A program made the position numbers and the translations under genes. Below, piece by piece: positions 27,021 to 33,366 of a DNA stretch of 47,632 nucleotides; within the stretch, counting starts at the first letter, position 1; every line of letters begins with the position of its first letter. The notes under the pieces were generated by a model that searched no databases, had not been told where the DNA came from, and worked only from the letters and a program-made list of their open reading frames with translations. The DNA is from CAZZCP01 sp964653235 (GTDB lineage: Bacteria; Bdellovibrionota; Bdellovibrionia; Bdellovibrionales; UBA840), in assembly GCA_964653235.1 (NCBI GenBank), contig CAZZCP010000011.1, positions 1-47,632 on the forward strand. The letters run 5' to 3'.

Positions 27021-27689
27021 TTACTTTGAATCAGATCCAGGCTCTAGGCGAGTCCAATTTTTTAACTCAAGCTGTAAACTTTGAATTTCAATTTGAAAAT
27101 TCGATTGCGTATCATCCCCATCACTACCCAACCAAAGTGCATAGGCTGGTAAGGGCCGAGGTAAATCAACACTAAAGGAAAAATCTCCCACGGTAGATTG
27201 CACATAGACATTTTTCTCGTGAAAGAAATCTGACTTGGGATGAATTCTTTCTTGGCCCAATAAGTCTTGGCTTTGAACGACATTGTAAAACTGAATGTAA
27301 TCCATTCCTAGACCTTTGGGAGCTTTATCTTGCAGCTTCAAAATCCAATCTGCAGCAAACCATCTTGCCACACCTTTGACTCGTGTCTTACCAGGTACAA
27401 CAAGACCAATTTTTAACAAAAAATCATCGTTCTCTAGAGAAAATTGATTGGCACCCTCATGGAGTTGAAGCAAGGATGTGTTCTTGGCTTTGACATAGAT
27501 TTTTGAAATCTGCACAACCTTGCCAAAAGAATAGACCAAAGGCGAGTGAGAGCTTGAAACTTTTGTCTTTAGTTTTTCTCCATAAGTTACTGAGTTTTTT
27601 GCAATTTTATCGAACTCAACTTGAATCCATTTTTTAGAATCAGACAAAGGTAGAGCCAGTGCTGCCGATAAGAGAAATCTTTGAAGCAT
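27021..27689 (-). CDS. Secreted protein, probable carbohydrate/beta-sandwich-like
   Basis: A 222-residue protein with an N-terminal hydrophobic signal segment (MLQRFLLSAALALPL). It is rich in beta-type segments and aromatic residues (WIQVEFDKIAK, VARWFAADWILKLQD); I do not recognise the family. The ATG at 27689 gives a proper signal peptide; a longer frame reaches back to 27746 into a repeat element and is less likely. It lies 34 bases after the start of the 760-residue gene on the same strand, so the two are probably cotranscribed. Confidence 0.6.
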   Translation of the reverse strand: MLQRFLLSAALALPLSDSKKWIQVEFDKIAKNSVTYGEKLKTKVSSSHSPLVYSFGKVVQISKIYVKAKNTSLLQLHEGANQFSLENDDFLLKIGLVVPGKTRVKGVARWFAADWILKLQDKAPKGLGMDYIQFYNVVQSQDLLGQERIHPKSDFFHEKNVYVQSTVGDFSFSVDLPRPLPAYALWLGSDGDDTQSNFQIEIQSLQLELKNWTRLEPGSDSK

Positions 27690-27734
27690 TCTTATGTATA
27701 CGCTCAGAAATACAAAAAGCCCAGGAAAGAGCCG

Positions 27735-27877
27735 CAGCTGCTCCACCTTATTTCACTTCGGACGTCCGTCCGATAGCAGATAAGTCTCGAAAATATTTAA
27801 ACTATCCTGTCCGAGCTACTTGAAATTTTGATGCATTTTCAGACAAGTATCCTAGCTTATTGAATCTGAAAAAGTTA
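27735..27877 (-). repeat. Copy (b) of MITE-like element, inverted and truncated
   Basis: The outer end (GCTGCTCCACCTTATTTCAC then CGGACGTCCGTCCG) matches the reverse complement of the right end of the 45792-45967 copy, including the small CGGAC hairpin and the ATGCAT core. The inner end stops where copy c begins. A short GGAGCAGCT at 28059-28067, past copy c, may be its missing end, which would mean c inserted into b. Confidence 0.65.
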
Positions 27878-28054
27878 AAGCTGCTCCACTCTATTTCACT
27901 TTTTTTTCAATATTAAATCCTAATTTCGATAATTTAGGTCAGTTTTGCGAAAATGCCTCAAAGCTTAAAAGATCTTGGACTGAATACGCTAAACATTTTA
28001 AATACTTATTCGCTTTCATAGAAACACCCGAAGTGAAACAAAAGGGAGCAGTTT
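27878..28054 (+). repeat. Copy (c) of MITE-like element, complete
   Basis: 177 bases bounded by 24-base inverted repeats: AAGCTGCTCCACTCTATTTC.. on the left and AAGTGAAACAAAAGGGAGC.. on the right (28031-28054). Its order of inner words (AATCCTAATTTCGA, TTTAGG, AATGCCTC, TTGGAC) parallels the 176-base copy d. Confidence 0.75.
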
Positions 28055-28171
28055 GAATGGAGCAGCTGATGAAGACGGCCTGCCCGCGAAGCAGTGCGAA
28101 AAAAATGATTGCTGTAAACCATTGGTTTTACCTAATAATCCAATATTAACAACGCAGAGCAAAAATTTTTC

Positions 28172-28198
28172 TTAAGTTTTATCGCTTTGCGTCGATAC
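28172..28198 (+). promoter_or_regulatory. Sigma-28-like promoter of flagellin 2
   Basis: TTAA (28172-28175, within TTAAGTTT), 15 bases, GTCGATAC (28191-28198). Close to TAAAGTTT-N11-GCCGATAA. Predicted start near 28205, leader about 118 bases. Confidence 0.6.
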
Positions 28199-28204
28199 TT
28201 TCTT

Positions 28205-28223
28205 TGACTGCAATTTTTCGACC
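28205..28223 (+). repeat. Flagellin-leader shared element, partial copy in flagellin 2 leader
   Basis: TGACTGCAATTTTTCGACC matches, with one indel, the reverse complement of 29380-29399 in the flagellin 3 leader, and is similar to the sense strand of the flagellin 1 leader (GTGACTGCACTTTTTC). Confidence 0.5.
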
Positions 28224-28245
28224 CCTGGGCCCTTCGGGGCCCGGG
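28224..28245 (+). promoter_or_regulatory. GC-rich C(UUCG)G hairpin in flagellin 2 leader
   Basis: CCTGGGCCC - TTCG - GGGCCCGGG: nine pairs with one U.G, closed by the very stable C(UUCG)G tetraloop. It stands out sharply in AT-rich surroundings and lies about 20 bases after the predicted transcript start. It is followed by no T run, so it is more likely an RNA-stabilising 5' structure than a terminator. Confidence 0.65.
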
Positions 28246-28281
28246 CTGTCTACCTACGAGTGAGCTTGCGTCTCTCTGCAT

Positions 28282-28315
28282 TTTCTTGATGTGGGAATCA
28301 AGAAAGAAAAAGGGA
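28282..28315 (+). promoter_or_regulatory. Candidate CsrA-binding hairpin and Shine-Dalgarno of flagellin 2
   Basis: Nine-bp stem TTTCTTGAT / ATCAAGAAA with loop GTGGGA (28291-28296). The loop exposes GGA. The Shine-Dalgarno AAGGGAG (28310-28315 region) holds a second GGA, eight bases ahead of the ATG. This two-site design matches known CsrA repression of flagellin. Confidence 0.55.
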
Positions 28316-28322
28316 GAACGCT

Positions 28323-29156
28323 ATGGCGGTAAGAATTGGAACGAATCCTGTGGCAATAGCTGCAGCGAATTCGCTAGGAAGGAGTGTTCGCAGTGCGAAC
28401 GACTCACTTCTCAAACTTTCCTCTGGAAAGAATTTTGTTCGAATTGGAGATGACCCTGCTGGTCACTCTATTGCTTCAAAACTAAACGCTCAGGTGCGAA
28501 GCATTCAAGCCTCACAGAAAAATGCCCAACAGGCAGTGTCTTTTGTACAAGTCGCTGAAGGTGCACTGAATGAGCAAAACAATATTTTGATTCGCACGCG
28601 CGAGCTTGCGATTCAAGCTGCCTCTGACACTGTATCAGATGTAGAAAGAGAATTTTTAAACAAAGAATTCACTCTGTTGGTGAAGGAATTTGATCGCATT
28701 GCCAAAACCACTAATTTTGGCGAGAAGAGACTATTAATTGGGGATGATCAAGAATACCAATTTCAGGTCGGCCCAGGTAAGAGCGCAGAAAACCAGATCA
28801 AATTTGAACTCAAAACCGACACGACAGCCAGCACCGTAGGGGTTGATGGCCTTAGCATTGGCGACCAAGATGATGCTCTCGATAGTTTAGAAAATATCGA
28901 CGAAGGTCTATACAAAATCAATGAAGCCCGCTCTGAATTTGGAGCGATTCAATCTCGCTTAGAAAGAGCCAATGACTTTTTATTAGTACAAGAAGAAAAC
29001 ATCGATGCTGCTAGATCAAACATCGAAGATGTGGATGTAGCTCGCGAAACAGCAAGACTCGCACATGCTAGTATTCAACAACAGATTGGTGTTGCTGTAT
29101 CTGCGCAAGCAAACATTCACCCCAAAGCAGCGCAAGCATTGATATCTGTGATTTAA
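28323..29156 (+). CDS. Flagellin 2 (divergent)
   Basis: A 277-residue flagellin with intact D0/D1 pattern (MAVRIGTNPVAIAAANSLG, then ILIRTRELAIQAASDTVSDVEREFLNKEF, then the C-terminal helix). It differs from the other two in the conserved turn: SSGKNFVRIGDDPAG in place of SSGSRI-KA-DDAAG, and in the end (HPKAAQALISVI). It may be a minor or filament-base subunit. It has its own promoter and leader, and a strong hairpin after the gene. It is probably exported as the others. Confidence 0.94.
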   Translation: MAVRIGTNPVAIAAANSLGRSVRSANDSLLKLSSGKNFVRIGDDPAGHSIASKLNAQVRSIQASQKNAQQAVSFVQVAEGALNEQNNILIRTRELAIQAASDTVSDVEREFLNKEFTLLVKEFDRIAKTTNFGEKRLLIGDDQEYQFQVGPGKSAENQIKFELKTDTTASTVGVDGLSIGDQDDALDSLENIDEGLYKINEARSEFGAIQSRLERANDFLLVQEENIDAARSNIEDVDVARETARLAHASIQQQIGVAVSAQANIHPKAAQALISVI

Positions 29157-29184
29157 GCGCTCGAAAGAGCAACATAGCACTCCC

Positions 29185-29214
29185 GGGGCTTGAGGAAATT
29201 CGTCCTCAAGTCCC
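29185..29214 (+). terminator. Hairpin after flagellin 2
   Basis: Twelve-pair stem GGGGCTTGAGGA / TCCTCAAGTCCC (one G.T) with loop AATTCG, 28 bases after the stop codon. The T-rich stretch comes only about 30 bases later, so termination is possible but not textbook. Confidence 0.55.
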
Positions 29215-29320
29215 ACATTGTGCGCCTCATTAGGACTTTCGTCGAAAAAAATTTTTCTTTTCTTTCTTAATCATTACAAATACTAGATGCGTAACGTCAT
29301 AAAAAGCCTGGACTTTTGGC

Positions 29321-29347
29321 TAAAGCTTTCAGGACCTTCGCCGAGGA
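29321..29347 (+). promoter_or_regulatory. Sigma-28-like promoter of flagellin 3
   Basis: TAAA (29321-29324), exactly 15 bases, then GCCGAGGA (29340-29347). This is the best match of the three flagellin promoters. Predicted start near 29354, giving a leader of about 300 bases. Confidence 0.65.
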
Positions 29348-29350
29348 GTA

Positions 29351-29400
29351 GGTTGAATGTATTGGAGCTTGTAGAGAGCGGTCGCAAAAATTGCAGTCAC
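29351..29400 (+). repeat. Flagellin-leader shared element, copy in flagellin 3 leader (sense)
   Basis: Head GGTTGAATGTATTGGAGC and tail TGCAGTCAC are identical to copy 1 at 23682-23738; the middle keeps CG-TCGC. It begins right after the promoter, so it would form the 5' end of the flagellin 3 transcript. Confidence 0.65.
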
Positions 29401-29406
29401 AATTTT
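29387..29406 (+). promoter_or_regulatory. Hairpin with CAGTCA loop in flagellin 3 leader
   Basis: AAAATTG - CAGTCA - CAATTTT, a perfect 7-bp stem. Same loop core as the hairpins at 23722-23749 and 29424-29459, with a different stem. Confidence 0.5.
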
Positions 29407-29423
29407 GAGTCCCTACCTACCAG

Positions 29424-29459
29424 CTTCAAGAGTGAGGACAGTCACCCTCACTCTTGAAG
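29424..29459 (+). promoter_or_regulatory. Strong hairpin with ACAGTCAC loop in flagellin 3 leader
   Basis: Perfect 14-bp stem CTTCAAGAGTGAGG / CCTCACTCTTGAAG around ACAGTCAC. No T run follows and the gene starts 198 bases later, so this is a leader structure. Third instance of a CAGTCA-type loop. Confidence 0.65.
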
Positions 29460-29621
29460 ATCACTCCAAAAATAAATAAAGGCTTGGATGCCGTCAAATC
29501 GACAAATGAGCAGGATGCACCGGTGTTTGGTTTTCTTTGTAAGAGAGTGTATCTCCCTTCACTTCTGCAAGAAAACACAAGCAAAGCTGTAGCCTCTTTA
29601 TTTGTCGCGTAACGGACAAAC

Positions 29622-29652
29622 TTGTCTTGTGGAAGACAATTTTTTTAGGAGG
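29622..29652 (+). promoter_or_regulatory. Candidate CsrA-binding hairpin and Shine-Dalgarno of flagellin 3
   Basis: Stem TTGTCTT / AAGACAA (29622-29628, 29633-29639) with loop GTGG; opening one pair gives the loop TGTGGA. The Shine-Dalgarno AGGAGG (29647-29652) carries another GGA. A CAGGATG word at 29511-29517 further up equals the CsrB-type repeat core. Confidence 0.5.
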
Positions 29653-29657
29653 CTATA

Positions 29658-30482
29658 ATGGGCTTAAGAATAAGTACAAATGTTACTGCTATTGCTGGGC
29701 GTAACAGACTTGCAAAACAGCAAGATCGAATGGAGCACTCGTTGCAAGCGATCTCCAGTGGAAGCCGAATTGTAAAAGCATCTGATGATGCTGCTGGTTT
29801 GGCGATTTCTGAAAATTTGCGTGGACAGATTGTGGGTATCCGCATGGCTGAGAAAAACGCAAGCAATGCCGTTTCACTCGTTCAGGTTTCTGAGGGTGGA
29901 TTAAACGAAATCAATAATATCTTGATTCGTCTTCGTGAACTTGGAGTTCAAGCTGCATCCGATACAGTTTCTGATGTAGAGAGAAAGTTTCTTGATCGCG
30001 AAGCGACTCAATTGCTAACAGAAGCAGATCGTATTGCCAAAACAACTAAGTTTGGTAACCGTGGACTTCTCGATGGTTCAGGAGAGGAGCTTGAGTTTCA
30101 CGTAGGTCCTTTTGCTGGCGAAGACAATGTGATCAAATACAATATCACTGCAGACGCAACCGCAGATACAATTGGTTACGGAGATATCTCTGTGGGTGAC
30201 CAAGACTCTGCCAGAGATGCATTGGCAACGGTTGATGAAGCTCTTGTACAAATTGGTGAAATACGTGCAGACTTCGGTGCGGTTCAATCAAGATTGAATA
30301 TGACGGTCTCAAACTTGGGGATTCAAAATGAAAACCTAAGTGCTGCGAAAAGTCGTATTCGCGATGCAGACATTGCTCACGAATCCTCTGAGCTTGCCTC
30401 TTCAAGAATTTTGCAGAGTGCAGCAGTAGGAGCATTGGCTCAGGCCAATCAACTTGGTGAGCAAGCACTAAGATTAATTTAA
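29658..30482 (+). CDS. Flagellin 3
   Basis: A 274-residue short flagellin with canonical ends: MGLRISTNVTAIAGRNRLA, SSGSRIVKASDDAAGLAISE, and ANQLGEQALRLI. D0/D1 only with a small middle region. The AGGAGG ahead of the ATG is the best Shine-Dalgarno of the three flagellins, and its promoter is the best sigma-28 match, so this may be the major subunit; that ranking is inference. A terminator follows 130 bases later. Confidence 0.96.
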   Translation: MGLRISTNVTAIAGRNRLAKQQDRMEHSLQAISSGSRIVKASDDAAGLAISENLRGQIVGIRMAEKNASNAVSLVQVSEGGLNEINNILIRLRELGVQAASDTVSDVERKFLDREATQLLTEADRIAKTTKFGNRGLLDGSGEELEFHVGPFAGEDNVIKYNITADATADTIGYGDISVGDQDSARDALATVDEALVQIGEIRADFGAVQSRLNMTVSNLGIQNENLSAAKSRIRDADIAHESSELASSRILQSAAVGALAQANQLGEQALRLI

Positions 30483-30612
30483 AAAAAGTTTTAAAGGCTC
30501 CCAAAAAACATCTTGAATGTGGGAAACATCCAGATGGGAGCCTCAACAAGTTACAGCAGAGACACATGTCTCACTCGTATGTATGGCAGAATGTAGTATC
30601 AACTTAAGCCCC

Positions 30613-30647
30613 GCCCCAAGTCGCCCACACGGCTTGGGGCATTTTTT
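30613..30647 (+). terminator. Rho-independent terminator after flagellin 3
   Basis: Stem GCCCCAAG (30613-30620) / CTTGGGGC (30633-30640), extended by TCG/CGG partial pairing, followed by six T (30642-30647). A second nested stem, AGGCTCCCA / TGGGAGCCT, lies just after the stop codon near 30494-30543. Confidence 0.8.
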
Positions 30648-31113
30648 AATTCACCCGATGTAGCCACTTAAAAAAATTACCCCAGAAAATGTATTGGATT
30701 TTTTCATAAGGCATCTTGATCCAAGGTTTTACATGAGACTCTAAACTGACAGAGAGTTCATCTTCACTCTCCCATTCAAAAATCAATTGAACGGGGCGTA
30801 CATAGCGAAAACTCAAAACATAACTGCCGTAAAAATAAGTTAAGACCCGGCGAGTTTCGGTAAGCTCGGTGATGGCGCCGCAAGCACTTAATAAAGGGCC
30901 GTGGTGATTTGACCACTCTCCCAACTCAAATGCCCCCTTTTGCGAGTCTGCGAGATACTCAACACGATAAGGAAAGACTTGGCCTTCGGCAAAAGTCTCT
31001 CGTTGGTTCACCCACTCCCATACCTTTTTTCGATCGGCAGAGATTTTTTGCGAACGCTTTACCAAAGACTTTTGAAATCCCGAAAAGATTTTGTAGTCAC
31101 TGTACAAATTCAT
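30646..31113 (-). CDS. SRPBCC-like domain protein
   Basis: A 155-residue protein with a polyketide-cyclase/START-like pattern: RSQKISADRKKVWEWVNQRETFAEG at the front (typical of the first strand and helices), then beta-rich FELGEWSNHHGPLLSACGAITEL, and RVLTYFYGSYVLSFRYVRPV. Such folds bind lipids or hydrophobic ligands. No specific function is readable. It overlaps the gene upstream by ATGA. Confidence 0.65.
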   Translation of the reverse strand: MNLYSDYKIFSGFQKSLVKRSQKISADRKKVWEWVNQRETFAEGQVFPYRVEYLADSQKGAFELGEWSNHHGPLLSACGAITELTETRRVLTYFYGSYVLSFRYVRPVQLIFEWESEDELSVSLESHVKPWIKMPYEKIQYIFWGNFFKWLHRVN

Positions 31114-31658
31114 GGAGCCTTCCTTCTCTTTAACATTGCCTCTTTTTGCAAACGAAGCAGCTCGCTCTTATTCTCTCGATAAAATTTTTCGTGGCCATAT
31201 TCAGCAACCCAATCGCCAATCTTATCAAGATTGGCCGATTGCTTTTGCACCAATTCTTGTATCTGCTTCAAAGTTTGCATTTGCGTCTCAGCTGTCATTT
31301 TAGAAATCAAGACCAAGACCGCTTGTGTGGGGGTGCAAATCGTCCAAGAAGAATTCTTTTTGACCACTTGCAAAGTTTCATCAGCAGGATTGGCACCCAA
31401 AGTGCCTGTAGGTTTGGCATATTCAATGATAAGGCCCAGTTCTTCTTGCAAAAAAACTCGACCCGATTTTTGTTTAAAGCCACGTTTTAACAAAAAGGCA
31501 TTCATCAAGTCTCTTTGGCTTTTCGAAACGATGTCATATTCGTAGTTTTCATACCAATCATCATCGATCACCGACAAAAGTCTCTGTGATGGTATTACTT
31601 CAACCGAAAAGCTGGCCTTTGCGAACAATTCTTCAATTCTAGATATAGATAAATTCAT
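31110..31658 (-). CDS. Hypothetical protein, possibly nucleotidyltransferase-like
   Basis: A 182-residue protein without signal or membrane segment. The order of a hydrophobic core (LLSVIDDDWYENYEYDIVS), LGLIIEYAKP, and WTICTPTQAVLVLISKM, then a helical tail recalls small nucleotidyltransferase-like proteins with a conserved TPT motif. The match is by eye and weak. Coupled (ATGA) to the SRPBCC-like gene. Confidence 0.5.
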   Translation of the reverse strand: MNLSISRIEELFAKASFSVEVIPSQRLLSVIDDDWYENYEYDIVSKSQRDLMNAFLLKRGFKQKSGRVFLQEELGLIIEYAKPTGTLGANPADETLQVVKKNSSWTICTPTQAVLVLISKMTAETQMQTLKQIQELVQKQSANLDKIGDWVAEYGHEKFYRENKSELLRLQKEAMLKRRKAP

Positions 31659-31718
31659 ATTTCTAATATACTTGTCTAAAATAAAAAAGCGAGAAAAGCC
31701 CTCAATGTAAGAGTATTT

Positions 31719-32036
31719 TTAAGCTTTGCGCTCAAAGTTGGGCAATCTGTGAATATTTTCTGGATCTTTGATCTTGTTGTATGACCAGATCTTGCGCGCC
31801 AGTTCTTTTTGATCACGCTTTTTCTTAGAATCTTTCAAACGACCCACTAAATCAACCAATTGACCAATTCGCTCTTGAGGATCTTTCGAAAATTCTTCAC
31901 CTTCCCCGTCTTGGTAGTTAAACTGCGCTGCAGATTCCATGGGTTTCAATTCAATTTTTGACTCCAAAGCATCTGTTCCATCTTGATTGTCCGGAGCAGG
32001 CACCACTGTATGGGGGCCTAAACTAGCTAGTTTCAT
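31719..32036 (-). CDS. Small hypothetical protein
   Basis: A 105-residue acidic-then-basic protein, likely disordered for the first 50 residues, followed by a helix with RIGQLVDLVGRLKDSKKKRDQ. No family recognised. It stands apart from neighbours (60 and 265 bases). Accepted as a gene because of its start context and lack of a competing frame; function unknown. Confidence 0.45.
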   Translation of the reverse strand: MKLASLGPHTVVPAPDNQDGTDALESKIELKPMESAAQFNYQDGEGEEFSKDPQERIGQLVDLVGRLKDSKKKRDQKELARKIWSYNKIKDPENIHRLPNFERKA

Positions 32037-32256
32037 GCAGTACTTTTATCGGGTATTTTTGTGCATTGCGTAAATTTATTTGAAAATCTAACCTGCTGAA
32101 ATCACTGTGCTTCTCAAAAGGAAACAAAAAGAAAAGACGAATTTTGTCGCCATCTATAACAGCCCAAGAGATTGAAATTATTGGCCTTTATTAGAACTAT
32201 TTGAGAACTGCCCAAGATATATCAATCTAAGTCTCCTCAATGGCATTTCTCGCTTA

Positions 32257-32286
32257 TATAAAGCGGCACAATTTGTGCCCTTTATA
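32257..32286 (+). promoter_or_regulatory. Hairpin just before the Lys-rich membrane protein gene
   Basis: TATAAAG-(c)-GGCACA - ATT - TGTGCC-CTTTATA: thirteen pairs with one bulged C. It ends a few bases ahead of the Shine-Dalgarno GGGAG (about 32290) and the ATG at 32302, so it could modulate translation or be an operator. Confidence 0.5.
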
Positions 32287-32301
32287 GAGCGGGAGTAAAA
32301 A

Positions 32302-33366
32302 ATGAAAGAAAATCATGGATCAAAACTCATTTATTTCATCCTTGCCATCTTGTTTTTGATGGGATGGATACTATCGCCTTCCGGTTCAGAGAAAAATACA
32401 AAAATCGCACAGAAGATTCTTAAAGACAGAGAAAAACGGCCTAAACCAAGAACCCATATTGTAAAGAGAAAGCGCCCCAATCTTAAGATCGCAGCAAAAG
32501 AAAAAGTTCCCAGAGACATTCAGATTATGAAACAGCTGATTGCAAAAAGAAAAGAGCGCGACAAAAAAATTGCTGAAATTGCAAAGAAAAACAATCAAGA
32601 ACTCAAAGACAAAGAAAAGAAAAAGAAGAAGAAAAAGAAGAAGAAAAAAGCCAAAAAAAAGAAGAAGAAAAAAAAGAAAGAAGGCGAAAATGAAGAAGAG
32701 ATTTTTGTCGATGACGAAAAGGATTCGAACTTTAGAGATGATAATAGCTACGCCAACGAGCCTTTGCCTGCTGGTATGTTCTTTATCAATGACCCACAAA
32801 GCTTAGAGCAGTGGGAGCTTTATTTGCTCAATGACTTTTCTTCAGAAAAATATGAATTCTTTCTCACCGAACATCGTGCAGGAAGACTTTCTGATGATTG
32901 GTTCTTGCACCTCTGTGATTTACTTTTACAGTCGGGTGATAGAAATATGATTCTTGCTGGTATTCAGGCCTTGGCCGAAAAACAAAGTATCGAATTTTTT
33001 CGCCCTTTGGCGGATGTGGTTCATGGTCCTTACTCTTTAGCTGAAAAAGAGCTTGCAATGGATATTCTCGATGAAAATTACACCTCTATTTCACAAATCT
33101 CTATTTTAGAGTTGGCAATACAGAATCAGATCACCAATACTCAATTAGAAGCAGCTCGATTGGTAAGACTCTCGGCACAGAGCAATTTGATAGTAGGAAA
33201 TGCAAGAGATCGCCAGTCGAATGGAAAAAATGTAGTTTCTTTTATTGATCTTAAAGACTTGATCGAAATCGAACTTGCAAAAAATCCTATTTCTTTGGTT
33301 CGAAGAGAATTTCAGTTAACGCAAAATTATCTACAATCTCGCTTTCAATCGGTTGCAAGTCTCTAA
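32302..33366 (+). CDS. Membrane-anchored protein with lysine tract and HEAT-like tail
   Basis: A 354-residue protein: one N-terminal transmembrane helix (about 9-25), a basic linker, a lysine run near residues 105-130 (mostly K with few other residues), an acidic patch, then a helical domain of about 210 residues with HEAT-like repeats (ILAGIQALAEKQS, AEKELAMDILDEN). I do not recognise the family. The lysine run is coded by A-rich AAG/AAA codons and may slip. Its stop overlaps the convergent gene by four bases. Confidence 0.7.
   Translation: MKENHGSKLIYFILAILFLMGWILSPSGSEKNTKIAQKILKDREKRPKPRTHIVKRKRPNLKIAAKEKVPRDIQIMKQLIAKRKERDKKIAEIAKKNNQELKDKEKKKKKKKKKKKAKKKKKKKKKEGENEEEIFVDDEKDSNFRDDNSYANEPLPAGMFFINDPQSLEQWELYLLNDFSSEKYEFFLTEHRAGRLSDDWFLHLCDLLLQSGDRNMILAGIQALAEKQSIEFFRPLADVVHGPYSLAEKELAMDILDENYTSISQISILELAIQNQITNTQLEAARLVRLSAQSNLIVGNARDRQSNGKNVVSFIDLKDLIEIELAKNPISLVRREFQLTQNYLQSRFQSVASL

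Larger units (their letters stand above)
27690..28322. other. Intergenic region with two repeat copies and the flagellin 2 promoter
   Basis: 633 bases without a convincing gene. It holds copies b and c of the inverted-repeat element (27735-28067), the sigma-28-like promoter (28172-28198), the C(UUCG)G hairpin and the CsrA-type hairpin, each listed separately. Confidence 0.7.
29157..29657 (+). other. Structured intergenic region and leader of flagellin 3
   Basis: 501 bases without a gene. Contains the hairpin ending flagellin 2, the sigma-28-like promoter, the shared element, two CAGTCAC-loop hairpins, and a folded leader. Possible long-range stems: CGACAAAT (29500-29507) with ATTTGTCG (29600-29607), GTTTTCTT (29530-29537) with AAGAAAAC (29569-29576), and a competing AAATAAAGGCT (29474-29484) with 29591-29603. 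Confidence 0.6.

Noticed and set aside
27690..27746. N-terminal extension of the secreted protein into the repeat copy b
   Set aside because: The extension is coded by the element end and would bury the signal peptide; the ATG at 27689 is better.
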